A DNA stretch of 64,000 nucleotides from contig NZ_WEHU01000019.1 in assembly GCF_009183415.1 (NCBI RefSeq), positions 24,685 through 88,684 of the forward strand. The letters are read 5' to 3'. Source of the stretch: Bacillus sp. B1-b2. Lineage in GTDB: Bacteria; Bacillota; Bacilli; Bacillales; Cytobacillaceae. The notes under the pieces were generated by a model. It had not been told where the DNA came from, did no database searches, and was given only the letters and a program-made list of their open reading frames with translations. Of this stretch, positions 27,686 through 36,736 are shown in pieces. Position 1 is the first letter of the stretch, and every line of letters begins with the position of its first letter. The translations under genes were made by a program, and so were the position numbers.

Positions 27686-28254
27686 AGCTAGATCGAGTAT
27701 TACCATTTTCTCATCAATTACTTCAAAAATGCATTGGAGATGGAGATATTGCTGTAGATGCAACGATGGGGAATGGACATGACACCTTATTCTTAGCACA
27801 TCTTGTAGGGGAAAAAGGAAAGGTCTATAGCTTTGACATTCAAGAGGAAGCATTGCGCTCTACACAAGAAAAATTAACGAATCAAAACATACAAAATGCT
27901 TCTCTTCATCTTTGTGGACATCAACATATCAGTGAAACCATTCCTAAAGAGTTACACAGCAAAGTTTCTGGTGCTATTTTTAACTTAGGCTATTTGCCTG
28001 GCGGAGATAAGTCAATTGTTACACAAGCTAATACCACCATCTCTGCAATTGAACAGCTTTTGCACGTTCTTGCACCAGAGGGAATTATTGTATTGGTTAT
28101 CTATCATGGACATGAAGAAGGTGCAGTGGAGAGAGACAAGCTACTATCTTATGTTAAGAGCATTAATCAAAAAGAAGCACATGTCCTTCAATATCAATTT
28201 ATTAATGGTGCAAATAACCCACCGTTTATAGTTGCTATTGAGAAAATAAAATAA
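27682..28254 (+). CDS. mnmM: tRNA nm5s2U methyltransferase MnmM (YtqB)
   Basis: This 190-residue Rossmann methyltransferase has the SAM motif VDATMGNGHDT near residue 25 and the catalytic-region motif NLGYLPGGDK near residue 93. B. subtilis YtqB (MnmM) methylates nm5s2U to mnm5s2U at the tRNA wobble position. It overlaps mnmL by 4 bp and supplies the next step of the same pathway. A bidirectional terminator follows. Confidence 0.9.
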   Translation: MKLDRVLPFSHQLLQKCIGDGDIAVDATMGNGHDTLFLAHLVGEKGKVYSFDIQEEALRSTQEKLTNQNIQNASLHLCGHQHISETIPKELHSKVSGAIFNLGYLPGGDKSIVTQANTTISAIEQLLHVLAPEGIIVLVIYHGHEEGAVERDKLLSYVKSINQKEAHVLQYQFINGANNPPFIVAIEKIK

Positions 28255-28257
28255 TTC

Positions 28258-28296
28258 AAAGACCCAAATTTTTTATAGTTTGGGTCTTTACTTTTT
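28258..28296. terminator. Bidirectional terminator between mnmM and ytpB
   Basis: AAAGACCCAAA and TTTGGGTCTTT form an 11-bp stem (28258-28289) with a 10-nt loop. T runs follow on the plus strand and approximately on the minus strand. Confidence 0.85.
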
Positions 28297-28343
28297 CACA
28301 ATAAATTATAAATCACCTTAAATAACGTTAGTTTCCTAACTCT

Positions 28344-29438
28344 CTATTTACTAACAGATCTTCCCACATTCGCAGGAATTCTTTTTTGCCATTTTCTATA
28401 AGCTCTGCCATTTAGATAAAAGAAATATCCTATTGGTCCTGAGGTCTTAATCATATCTTTAGCTAATTTTCGGATGTTATGCTGTTCGTTCACTTTTTCA
28501 TCTGACAAATATACTCCAAGTAAGCCTCTATTGATTAACTTATGAAACTTTTGATGTGGTAGTTTATTTGTATGCTTGTCCGCTTCTTCTACAAAATGCT
28601 TTAAGCGATTAAATAATTCTGACTCATCCTTATAATAAAAGCAAAAGTTTAAATCTCCACCTACTTTATCTTCCTCTTGATCAATAAAGTAATCTAATAA
28701 TATATGTAGACCTTGAATATAAGGAAAATATCCATCACGAATTAAGTAAGTATAAGACTCATCAAAATCATCTCGAAATGCATAGGAAACTAGGCAGAAT
28801 ATACCTAAAGTCGAGCCTGAACATGCAGAAAACTCATACCACTCCATTTGAGGAACTTGATGTTTATTCTCTTCAAACCATAGCTTGAGACGAGGTATTC
28901 GCTCTTCAAACATTACATGCTTATGTATTTGTAAGTCACAATAATAACGACAAAGTTCTAAAAGCTGTGCCTTAATATTTTCATAATGATCCAACTTACT
29001 TAAAGTATCTCGACAAGTTTTGGCTAAATCATATAAATAGCCGCCATCATCCTGATCCTCTCTATAACGGTAATAATTAGTTGGTTTAGCATCTACTGTT
29101 AATGCATGCTCCATTGCCTCATGTAGAGCAGAGAAGTCCTTTGGATCTAATGATGTACTTCTGTCACAAAGATTATCTAAATAATCACTTATTGTTTGAT
29201 AAGCAACTATAAATGTGATTACCTCTTTATATTTTTTCATCGCTATCAATGCCATAATAGATCCACCCTCACAATGGAAGGTTTTATGCTCTATACTTGC
29301 TAAGGCTTGTTTCCTTAATTCAGGATTAGGAATGCTATTTGCTCTTTGTTTCCAATAATTTAATTCCTTGTGTACAGCAGGGAAAACCTTTAAATATACT
29401 TTTGACATTAATGTTAATGGCATTTTGGGTACAGACAT
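28344..29438 (-). CDS. ytpB: Tetraprenyl-beta-curcumene synthase YtpB
   Basis: This 364-residue DUF2600 terpene synthase cyclises a linear C35 polyprenyl diphosphate to tetraprenyl-beta-curcumene, a precursor of sporulenes. The DYLDNLCDR segment near residue 84 is the likely Asp-rich metal-binding motif; the family lacks classic terpene cyclase motifs elsewhere. It is 15 bp downstream of ytpA, as in the B. subtilis ytpAB operon, which belongs to the sigma-M stress regulon there. I did not find a clear sigma-M promoter here. Confidence 0.9.
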   Translation of the reverse strand: MSVPKMPLTLMSKVYLKVFPAVHKELNYWKQRANSIPNPELRKQALASIEHKTFHCEGGSIMALIAMKKYKEVITFIVAYQTISDYLDNLCDRSTSLDPKDFSALHEAMEHALTVDAKPTNYYRYREDQDDGGYLYDLAKTCRDTLSKLDHYENIKAQLLELCRYYCDLQIHKHVMFEERIPRLKLWFEENKHQVPQMEWYEFSACSGSTLGIFCLVSYAFRDDFDESYTYLIRDGYFPYIQGLHILLDYFIDQEEDKVGGDLNFCFYYKDESELFNRLKHFVEEADKHTNKLPHQKFHKLINRGLLGVYLSDEKVNEQHNIRKLAKDMIKTSGPIGYFFYLNGRAYRKWQKRIPANVGRSVSK

Positions 29439-29453
29439 GTTAAAAAACCTCGC

Positions 29454-30257
29454 TTATACAAGATATCCAATTGCTTTTAATTGGCTTATAATAAAATCTT
29501 TGGTATATTCAAAGACTTCCTCTCTCTCTGGCTCGTTGTAAATTTCATGGTAACAATCTGGCCATTCCTTATACCTCTTTTCAGACAATGGTACCATATT
29601 GAACCAGCTCTTTACCATTTTTTTATCTACAACTAAATCGCCACCACCCTGCATCAGCAATAAAGGTAGATCCTGTGATTTTGCTACATCTATAAATGCT
29701 ACTTTCATTGCTTCAAGTAGCTCTCGGTACCACCGAACAGATACTTTTGTAATATATAGTGTGTCATTACAGTCAATTTCTCGCACTTCTACATTCCTTG
29801 TTGCCATATCAATGGTTAATCCCGAATTAATTCTTAGCTTTGGTGAAACTTTGTTTAACAAAAGAGAGAGAGTACTCATTAGTTTAGAAGGGTAATTTAC
29901 TAGCCCTAAACATGGTGAAGATAGGATTAGGCCCGCTAATTTCAGCTTTTCTTTTTGAAGAAGCCTGATGGAGGCTAGCCCCCCCATGCTATGACCTAAT
30001 AAAAATACTGGTAGCTCAAATTGATAGGCTGCTTGAATCCAGTCTTTAATTTCAGTTGTATAATCATCAAATGAATCAATATGTCCTCTATCTGCTCTAG
30101 TGGTCATGCCTTGCCCTGGAAGATCCCCCATCACCACATGAAAACCAGCTAGACGAAACATTTCCACTAACCATCCATATCGCCCGTGATGTTCCATTGC
30201 ACCATGTACAATGACAATTACTGCTTTTGCATCGCCCTCTGCTTCCCATTTCCACAT
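29454..30257 (-). CDS. ytpA: Lysophospholipase YtpA (alpha/beta hydrolase)
   Basis: The 267-residue serine hydrolase has its nucleophile elbow GHSMGG with Ser90. The oxyanion region HGAMEHHGRYGW (19-30) is typical of monoglyceride lipase/lysophospholipase proteins. In B. subtilis YtpA is linked to bacilysocin (a lysophospholipid antibiotic) formation. It starts at an ATG upstream of ytpB and is probably the first gene of the pair. Confidence 0.87.
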   Translation of the reverse strand: MWKWEAEGDAKAVIVIVHGAMEHHGRYGWLVEMFRLAGFHVVMGDLPGQGMTTRADRGHIDSFDDYTTEIKDWIQAAYQFELPVFLLGHSMGGLASIRLLQKEKLKLAGLILSSPCLGLVNYPSKLMSTLSLLLNKVSPKLRINSGLTIDMATRNVEVREIDCNDTLYITKVSVRWYRELLEAMKVAFIDVAKSQDLPLLLMQGGGDLVVDKKMVKSWFNMVPLSEKRYKEWPDCYHEIYNEPEREEVFEYTKDFIISQLKAIGYLV

Positions 30258-30615
30258 ACAAATGTTCCCCCGTTTTTATACTTAATTTCTTCATAATTCT
30301 ATTAAGATTTCTATGTTAGTTGATATCATGCTTTCAGTTCTTCAATAAATGACTCTTCTTTACCATTTTTCACACCCCTTATTTTTCACATGAATTTCTA
30401 TCAATAAAAGATTTAAGGAAAATTAAAGGTTAAAGGATTATAGTTTTGTTTAAAGAGTTTTTATATTATTCCCAAGTGGTAACATAATTATAGCAAAGAT
30501 GTTAATAGGTAGCATTAACCAAACAAGTTCTTGTTATTTATGACAATACTATGAATAGTATTAAATACTCATACGAATTAACCGATATAAATAAATATAA
30601 CTAAAGGGTGAGAAT
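30258..30615. other. Divergent intergenic region of ytpA and the C39-like gene
   Basis: The 358-bp AT-rich region must hold promoters for both flanking genes. A perfect palindrome AATACTA-TGAA-TAGTATT lies at 30545-30562, and AGTATTAAATACT overlaps it. These could be an operator for the plus-strand gene. A TATAAAT box occurs near 30588. No gene is supported. Confidence 0.5.
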
Positions 30616-31470
30616 ATGACCACAGATACTATTATCTTATTATCCTTAATAGGAGTACTGTTCTTATTATTCTTAAGTATAAAAAATAAATTATCAAAGT
30701 TAATGAAAGGTGTCTTTCTTTCGATATTTTTATGCTTATTAACAGTAACTGGATTGCTACTATACGTTAATGAAACAGAGGAATTGGTTTATGCCAAACA
30801 ATTCACAACAAACCAAACGACTAGAAAAGCTTCTATAACAGAAAAAGAAGAAGTAGTGGAAATAAAAGAATCTGTTTTATTAGATGCTCCAATCATTAAT
30901 CAATTACCAGAATTACCTAGAGGCTGTGAGGTAACTAGTTTAGCGATGCTACTACAATATGCTGGTATTGATGTAGATAAAATGACATTAGCTGAAGAAG
31001 TAGAAAAGGATACTACTCCTTACTCAAAGAATGGCAATCAAATTTACTATGGTAACCCAAATGATGGGTTTATAGGAGATATGTATTCATTAAATGGCCC
31101 TGGTTTAGGAGTTTATCATACACCAATTGCTGAACTTGCTGAAGTGTACTTACCTGGTTCCATTGTTGATTTTACTGGATCAGACTTCGAGGAAATTAAA
31201 AAACAGCTTTCCAACAATAATCCAGTATGGGTAATAACAAATTCTAAGTTTAAGAAGTTGTCAGATGACCAATTTAGAACTTGGAATACGCCAAGCGGAG
31301 AAATTCAAATCACTTATTCTGAGCATTCTGTTTTAATTACTGGATATGATCAAGATTATGTATATTTCAACGATCCACTAACTGGGGAAAAAAATAAAAA
31401 AGCACCCATAGCGGATTTCGAAGAATCCTGGGTGCAGATGGGAAGCCAAGCAATTACAATTAATTCTTAA
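30616..31470 (+). CDS. Membrane-anchored C39-like cysteine peptidase family protein
   Basis: The 284-residue protein has two N-terminal hydrophobic segments (about residues 5-22 and 33-51), a short linker and a peptidase_C39_2-like domain. The probable catalytic Cys104 is in PRGCEVTSLAMLLQYAG. The His near residue 240 is in YSEHSVLITGYD, followed by VYFNDP, the Asp motif. With two membrane helices the domain should lie outside the cell. B. subtilis YvpB-type proteins have this domain but no known substrate. Its last 11 bp overlap the asnB 3' end, convergently. Confidence 0.78.
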   Translation: MTTDTIILLSLIGVLFLLFLSIKNKLSKLMKGVFLSIFLCLLTVTGLLLYVNETEELVYAKQFTTNQTTRKASITEKEEVVEIKESVLLDAPIINQLPELPRGCEVTSLAMLLQYAGIDVDKMTLAEEVEKDTTPYSKNGNQIYYGNPNDGFIGDMYSLNGPGLGVYHTPIAELAEVYLPGSIVDFTGSDFEEIKKQLSNNNPVWVITNSKFKKLSDDQFRTWNTPSGEIQITYSEHSVLITGYDQDYVYFNDPLTGEKNKKAPIADFEESWVQMGSQAITINS

Positions 31471-33361
31471 CAGCCAATATTCCCTCTTGTAAATATTCCT
31501 TTTCGAAGGAATATTTTTTTTCTATATATACACTATGCCAAACCATAAACATTAAGACAGTCCAAATCTTACGACTATTATCTGCTTTACCTTGTACATG
31601 GTCTTCTAATAATTGAAGTACCACTGATTTATTTAAGAGATGCTCTGTGTCGCTCTCTTTAATGATATTTTTAGCCCATTCATTCATTTCAGCTTTAAGC
31701 CAATGGCGAATAGGAACAGGGAAGCCTAATTTTTTACGATTTAATACATGGTCAGGTACAAAAGATTCTGCTGCTTTTCTAAGTATATACTTCGTTGTAC
31801 CATTAGCTGTTTTTAAAGAAGTAGGTATCTTAGATGCTACTTTAAACACTTCTTTATCTAAGAAAGGAACACGTAACTCTAAAGAATGAGCCATTGTCAT
31901 TTTATCAGCTTTTAATAAAATATCCCCTCTCATCCAAGTATGGATGTCAATAAATTGCATTTGATCTACAGGATCGTATCCTTTGCTTTCTGCATAAAGA
32001 GGCTTCGTAATATCTGTATAGTGATATGCACCATTATACATAGAAAGTAGCTTTTCTTTTTCCAATTCTGTAAACATCTTAGCATTTCCTATATATCTTT
32101 CTTCCATTGGAGTTACTCCACGTTCTATGAAGCTCTTTCCTTTAACTCCTTCAGGAAGTATTGTTGCAATTGCACGAAGTAAAGATTTCCCTACCTTTGG
32201 AATTTTATTAAAGACTTCCAATGATTGTGGTTCTCTATAAATATTGTAACCACCAAATAGTTCATCTGCTCCTTCTCCTGATAATACAACTGTTACATGC
32301 TTTCTAGCTTCGCGTGCAACAAAATATAATGGAACACATGCAGGATCAGCTAGAGGGTCGTCCATATGCCACATGATTCTAGGGATTTCATTCATGTATT
32401 CTTCAGGAGTAATAATATGGCTAATGTTTTCTAAACCTAATTTATCCGCTGTTTCTTTTGCTACATCAATTTCGCTAAAGCCGTTATGTTCAAATCCGAC
32501 TGAAAACGTCTTAATATTAGGATGAAACTCTTTCGCAATACTAGCAATAATAGATGAGTCAATTCCTCCAGATAAGAAAGAACCTACTGGTACATCACTT
32601 CTCATATGCATTTTTACACTATCAAAAAGGACGTCTTTTATTTCTTTAGCAAAATCATCTTCTGATTTAATAATTGGTTGGAAGTTTGCTTTAAAATAGC
32701 GCTTGATTTCCATTGGTTGCCCTAATTTTTTAGTAAAATAGTGACCTGGCTCTAATTTTTTAATTCCTTCCGACATCGTACTCGGTTCTGGAACAAATTG
32801 ATACGTTAAATAATGCTGAAGTGCCTCGTAATTAAGTACATCACTTTCTAAAGCCATTACTATACTTTTCTTCTCTGAAGCAAAGAACGTCTTCTCTCCA
32901 TCATCAAAATAGAAGAAAGGCTTAATTCCGAAAGGATCACGTGCTCCGTACAAAGTTTCTTCTTGTTTATCCCAAATTAAAAATGAGAACATCCCACGTA
33001 ATTTTTCTACTGCTTTTTCTTTTTCATGACTAAAAAGTGCAATAATTACTTCTGTGTCAGAATGCGTCTGGAAAGTTAAACCTAATTCGATTAATTCTTG
33101 TCTAATCTCTAGGTAGTTATAAACCTCTCCATTGAAGATAATCCAATACCTTTCATTTTCATATGTTAAAGGCTGATGCCCACTTTCAATATCAATAATA
33201 CTGAGTCGGCGAAAACCAAATTGTATATGATTATCATAATAATAACCTTCATCGTCAGGACCTCTATGCGTTATAACACGGTTCATTCCAGCGAATAATT
33301 CTTTATCTTTCTCCTGAAAGTTTTGTGCTTTTTCATGTATACAGCCAACAAAACCACACAT
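31460..33361 (-). CDS. asnB: Asparagine synthetase (glutamine-hydrolysing)
   Basis: This 633-residue enzyme forms asparagine from aspartate, glutamine and ATP. Cys2 is the glutaminase nucleophile (MCGFVG start), RGPDDEGYY follows near residue 35, and the synthetase PP-loop SFLSGGIDSSIIAS lies near residue 262. The length matches B. subtilis AsnB. It sits downstream of metK on the same strand, separated by the metK terminator. A terminator of its own is not visible because the convergent neighbour overlaps its end. Confidence 0.96.
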   Translation of the reverse strand: MCGFVGCIHEKAQNFQEKDKELFAGMNRVITHRGPDDEGYYYDNHIQFGFRRLSIIDIESGHQPLTYENERYWIIFNGEVYNYLEIRQELIELGLTFQTHSDTEVIIALFSHEKEKAVEKLRGMFSFLIWDKQEETLYGARDPFGIKPFFYFDDGEKTFFASEKKSIVMALESDVLNYEALQHYLTYQFVPEPSTMSEGIKKLEPGHYFTKKLGQPMEIKRYFKANFQPIIKSEDDFAKEIKDVLFDSVKMHMRSDVPVGSFLSGGIDSSIIASIAKEFHPNIKTFSVGFEHNGFSEIDVAKETADKLGLENISHIITPEEYMNEIPRIMWHMDDPLADPACVPLYFVAREARKHVTVVLSGEGADELFGGYNIYREPQSLEVFNKIPKVGKSLLRAIATILPEGVKGKSFIERGVTPMEERYIGNAKMFTELEKEKLLSMYNGAYHYTDITKPLYAESKGYDPVDQMQFIDIHTWMRGDILLKADKMTMAHSLELRVPFLDKEVFKVASKIPTSLKTANGTTKYILRKAAESFVPDHVLNRKKLGFPVPIRHWLKAEMNEWAKNIIKESDTEHLLNKSVVLQLLEDHVQGKADNSRKIWTVLMFMVWHSVYIEKKYSFEKEYLQEGILAVKN

Positions 33362-33671
33362 ATTACTCTCACCTTCTCCATTTCTTTTCCTACATAGATG
33401 GGTACATATAAATTAGTTTCTACTAACCATTTTAATAGCAGTTTCATACATTTATCATTTGTTATTTGTTATTGGTAAAAAGACTATAACCTAATCAAAT
33501 TACAACTATACAACTGTCTAGTCAATATGTTAATAGTCAAAAGGATATATTTCATCTCACTTTAAGGTACTATTGTATCATAAAAAATGTAATTTCATCA
33601 TTATTATTTGTTTTATTAAATCAATCATTTAAACAATTAGTGTTACAAATGAGACCACTTATTAATAGACG

Positions 33672-33716
33672 TAAAAAAAAGAAAGAGAGTTGCAAGATTT
33701 GCAACTCTCTTTCTTA
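33672..33716 (-). terminator. Terminator of the metK transcript
   Basis: A perfect 17-bp stem (33679-33695 with 33699-33715, 3-nt loop) is followed on the minus strand by eight T. It lies about 250 bp past the metK stop codon, with the GC-rich repeat in between. Confidence 0.9.
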
Positions 33717-33785
33717 GGCTGTCGAAAAACCCTCTATGGAGTATAGGGAGAATATATAGTTGTATATTTAAACACCTTGCTGAAT

Positions 33786-33922
33786 AGGGGGATGATTTCC
33801 GTTACAGGAGTTCGCTTTCCGTGGGGCTCGCGCTGAGCCGCTTCGGCTTAAAAGCCTGCAGGGTCTCAGCTGTCTCGCAGATCCCACAGGAGTCTCACCC
33901 CTTCCACTACAATCATCTGGAT
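33786..33922. repeat. GC-rich Bacillaceae intergenic repeat
   Basis: This segment of about 135 bp is clearly richer in G+C than its surroundings. It has the recognisable pattern GATTTCCGTTACAGGAG, CGCTTTCCGTGGGGC, GAGCCGCTTCGGCTT, GCAGGGTCTCAGCTG and CAGGAGTCTCACCC, ending TTCCACTACAATCATC. Its ends are the inverted repeats GATGATT and AATCATC, and it has an internal GAGCCG/CGGCTT hairpin. Elements with this pattern recur between genes in many Bacillaceae genomes. No transposase is encoded. Its origin and function are unclear to me. Confidence 0.8.
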
Positions 33923-33965
33923 AAAAATTCTATTTTATCTTTCTAAATTACTTTTTCTTACTGTT

Positions 33966-35165
33966 TTATCCTTTAATAGAATTCTTAATGATTTCTGCTT
34001 TATCCGTACGTTCCCATGGTAAATCAACATCTGTACGTCCAAAATGGCCATAAGCAGCTGTTTGTCTATAGATAGGTTTACGTAAATCTAGCATATTAAT
34101 AATTCCTGCTGGACGAAGATCAAAGTTTTCACGTACTGCTTCTACTAATTGATCTTCTGAGACAACACCTGTTCCAAACGTATCAACAGAAATAGATACA
34201 GGTTGAGCTACTCCAATTGCATACGCTAATTGTACTTCTACCTTGTCTGCAAGTCCTGCTGCCACAATATTTTTCGCTACATATCGTGCTGCATATGCTG
34301 CTGAACGGTCTACTTTAGTTGGATCTTTCCCTGAGAAAGCTCCCCCACCATGACGAGCATAACCACCGTAAGTATCAACAATAATTTTGCGACCAGTAAG
34401 ACCAGCATCTCCTTGTGGACCACCAATAACGAATCGACCTGTTGGATTGATAAAATATTTAGTATTTTCATCAATTAATTCTGCAGGTACAACATGGTTA
34501 ATAACATATTCTTTAATATTTCGTTGAATTTGCTCCAATGTAACCTCAGGATGATGTTGTGTGCTGATAACAATGGTATCCACGCGTACTGGTTGATTAT
34601 TCTCATCATATTCAACAGTTACTTGTGTTTTACCATCTGGGCGCAGATATGGTAAGATTTCTTCTTTTCTAACTTCTGCTAATCTGCGAGATAATTTATG
34701 CGCTAATGAAATCGGAAGTGGCATTAACTCTTTCGTTTCATTACATGCAAAACCAAACATTAAACCTTGGTCACCTGCACCAATTGCTTCAATCTCTTCA
34801 TCTGTCATTTTACCTTCACGAGCTTCTAAAGCTTGGTCTACTCCAAGTGCAATATCAGCTGATTGTTCATCAATAGACGTTAATACAGCGCTAGTTTCCG
34901 CATCAAAACCATACTTAGCGCGAGTATAACCAATTTCTTTTATTGTTTCTCGAACAATTTTAGGTATATCTACATATGTAGATGTAGTTATTTCTCCTGC
35001 AACTAGTACTAATCCTGTAGTAACAGATGTTTCTGCAGCAACACGTGCATTAGCATCTTTTGCTAAAATAGCATCTAAAATAGCATCTGAAATTTGATCA
35101 CAAATTTTATCTGGGTGACCTTCTGTTACCGATTCAGAAGTAAACAAACGACGTTTTGTTGACAT
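33966..35165 (-). CDS. metK: S-adenosylmethionine synthetase
   Basis: The 399-residue enzyme makes SAM from methionine and ATP. Motifs are [14 protein letters not shown] near residue 15, [13 protein letters not shown] near residue 119 and [19 protein letters not shown] near residue 268 (the P-loop-like Gly-rich motif). A SAM-I riboswitch in the leader gives product feedback. The start ATG is preceded by AAGGAGG. Confidence 0.98.
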   Translation of the reverse strand: MSTKRRLFTSESVTEGHPDKICDQISDAILDAILAKDANARVAAETSVTTGLVLVAGEITTSTYVDIPKIVRETIKEIGYTRAKYGFDAETSAVLTSIDEQSADIALGVDQALEAREGKMTDEEIEAIGAGDQGLMFGFACNETKELMPLPISLAHKLSRRLAEVRKEEILPYLRPDGKTQVTVEYDENNQPVRVDTIVISTQHHPEVTLEQIQRNIKEYVINHVVPAELIDENTKYFINPTGRFVIGGPQGDAGLTGRKIIVDTYGGYARHGGGAFSGKDPTKVDRSAAYAARYVAKNIVAAGLADKVEVQLAYAIGVAQPVSISVDTFGTGVVSEDQLVEAVRENFDLRPAGIINMLDLRKPIYRQTAAYGHFGRTDVDLPWERTDKAEIIKNSIKG

Positions 35166-35354
35166 CTGATTTCCTCCTTATATTAGAAAAAAGCAGAGTG
35201 TATAATCGACACTCTTATTTCTCATTATGATACGGTACTCATTCCCTAGATAGTATGAAGTAAAAATGGCGTTTTTATCCTAACAGGAGCTCTTGCTAGC
35301 ATAATAACACTCATCTATAAAATTACATTTTTTATAAAAGATAATTATTCATTC

Positions 35355-35580
35355 CACACAAAAAACCTTTTCATAAGTGAAAAGGTCATTGGTAAAATCA
35401 ATCCGCACCTTTCACTCTTATCGTTCAAGGAATCGACTTCCTTGCTACAGGTTAGCACCTTTCCTAAGAGAATGTTCTGTCACATCTCAAAAAAATGAAA
35501 TGATTCAGTAATTTTCTTCACATAGTAGGTTGCTGGGTTTCATTGGGCCAGTCCCTCCACCAGCTCAGGATAAGAGAGTA
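35355..35580 (-). promoter_or_regulatory. SAM-I (S-box) riboswitch of metK
   Basis: The minus strand shows the S-box core: CTCTTATCC at the 5' end (P1), GGTGGAGGGACTGGCCC, ATGAAACCCAGCAACC, then AGGTGCTAA, and GATAAGAG closing P1 (35420-35413). The expression-platform terminator ACCTTTTCA/TGAAAAGGT lies at 35386-35365, followed by T6. Binding of SAM should favour this terminator and reduce metK expression. The P3 region between CAACC and GGTGCTAA is long (about 65-70 nt, 35530-35463). Confidence 0.93.
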
Positions 35581-35595
35581 TCCGTTCAAGGGTAA

Positions 35596-35625
35596 ATGAT
35601 AGCTTACACTAATCATTAATGTCAA
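35596..35625 (-). promoter_or_regulatory. Sigma-A promoter of the metK riboswitch
   Basis: A perfect TTGACA (35625-35620), an 18-bp spacer and TATCAT (35601-35596) on the minus strand put the start of transcription just upstream of P1 of the S-box. Confidence 0.75.
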
Positions 35626-35646
35626 TCATTTTTCCTCATATTAAGC

Positions 35647-35889
35647 TTAATTTGTAGAATTTAAAGAAATAAGTTTATATGTAATAATTGTTTTTGCATT
35701 TTCCCACTGTAACTTTTCAATGGTTGCAATCCCAGAGCTTTCTCCGTTCTTCGTTTTCTTAACCTCCACTGGAATATGCATAGGATAAATTCTATAATCA
35801 TTTTTCTCTAATTGAAATATATTCTCTTCTAATCTTAACTCTTGTCCTTTTGTTACGATCATTGTATTAAGTTCTAAGGGCATTCCCAT
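35647..35889 (-). CDS. ytmB: DUF2584 family protein YtmB
   Basis: I start at the ATG 35889 (MGMPLELNTMIVTKGQEL), 9 bases after AAGGAG. That gives 80 residues, the normal length of this family. A longer in-frame start would overlap ytmA. The small beta-rich protein has no membrane segment or catalytic motif and its function is unknown. It follows ytmA by 26 bp and is probably cotranscribed with it. Confidence 0.8.
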   Translation of the reverse strand: MGMPLELNTMIVTKGQELRLEENIFQLEKNDYRIYPMHIPVEVKKTKNGESSGIATIEKLQWENAKTIITYKLISLNSTN

Positions 35890-35915
35890 CTTAAATTTCT
35901 CCTTCACCTTTTTTT

Positions 35916-36707
35916 CTATTGTAGCATTATTCTTGTATGATTTTTCATCCATTTTGATAACTTTGTGACAACCTCTCTATTAATTGCGGGAGGGAAATAA
36001 TGTGTATATTGCTCATAAAACCATGTTTCTACTTCTTTATTTAATTTCTTTAATTCTTTCTCCAATTTATAACTATGTTCAACGGAGACATTCTTATCTT
36101 GAACACCGTGTATAATTAAAACAGGCGCTTGCATATTAGCTAAATAATAAAGGGGTGTTCGTTCTTTATATTCGTCAGGATATTTAGAAGGAGTTCCACC
36201 TATTACTCTTTTCATCATTCTTCTCAAGTCTTCTCTTTCTTCATATGTAAGCGTCATATCGCTAACTCCACCCCATGTAACCACTGATGCAACAGTGCAA
36301 TAAATGCCAACAAAAAGTGCCATTACTCCTCCGCGGGAAAAACCAAATACATGTACATCAAGAACATTTGGTAGATTATCCAATAAATAATAGGCGGCTA
36401 TAGCATCCATCCGATCCTTTCCTGCGAAATCTTCATTACCATCTCCTCCTTGATTTCCCCGATAAAATGGTGCAAATACTACGAAACCCTCTGATGCAAA
36501 TTGAACAATACGCCCAGGGCGTACCTTTCCAACATTCTTGATTCCGCCTCTTAAATAAAGAAATCCATCATATTGTTTCCCATCGTTTGGTACAGCAAGT
36601 AATCCTTTAACTCGAAGCCCATCTACATTATACGTAACAACAAATAGATCAATAGATGGATTAGGAGAAGGAAATTTTACTTTTTCTAAAACATCACCAT
36701 TTTTCAT
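35916..36707 (-). CDS. ytmA: Prolyl oligopeptidase-type serine hydrolase YtmA
   Basis: The alpha/beta hydrolase of about 263 residues has a nucleophile motif GFSRGG near residue 127, an RGG..N oxyanion area (YLRGGIKNVGK) near residue 53, and the catalytic Asp in IIHGVQDKNVS near residue 203. A terminal His lies in YTHYFP near residue 242. S9-family esterases/peptidases have this layout. Substrate unknown. Either the ATG at 36707 or the TTG six bases earlier could be the start; AAGGG precedes both. Confidence 0.82.
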   Translation of the reverse strand: MKNGDVLEKVKFPSPNPSIDLFVVTYNVDGLRVKGLLAVPNDGKQYDGFLYLRGGIKNVGKVRPGRIVQFASEGFVVFAPFYRGNQGGDGNEDFAGKDRMDAIAAYYLLDNLPNVLDVHVFGFSRGGVMALFVGIYCTVASVVTWGGVSDMTLTYEEREDLRRMMKRVIGGTPSKYPDEYKERTPLYYLANMQAPVLIIHGVQDKNVSVEHSYKLEKELKKLNKEVETWFYEQYTHYFPPAINREVVTKLSKWMKNHTRIMLQ

Positions 36708-36736
36708 CCTCAACTCTTCCCTTCTATTTTTCCTTA

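Noticed and set aside
33786..33922. The GC-rich element as an insertion sequence or CRISPR repeat
   Set aside because: There is no transposase, no regularly spaced repeat and no spacer pattern. It is a single non-coding element.
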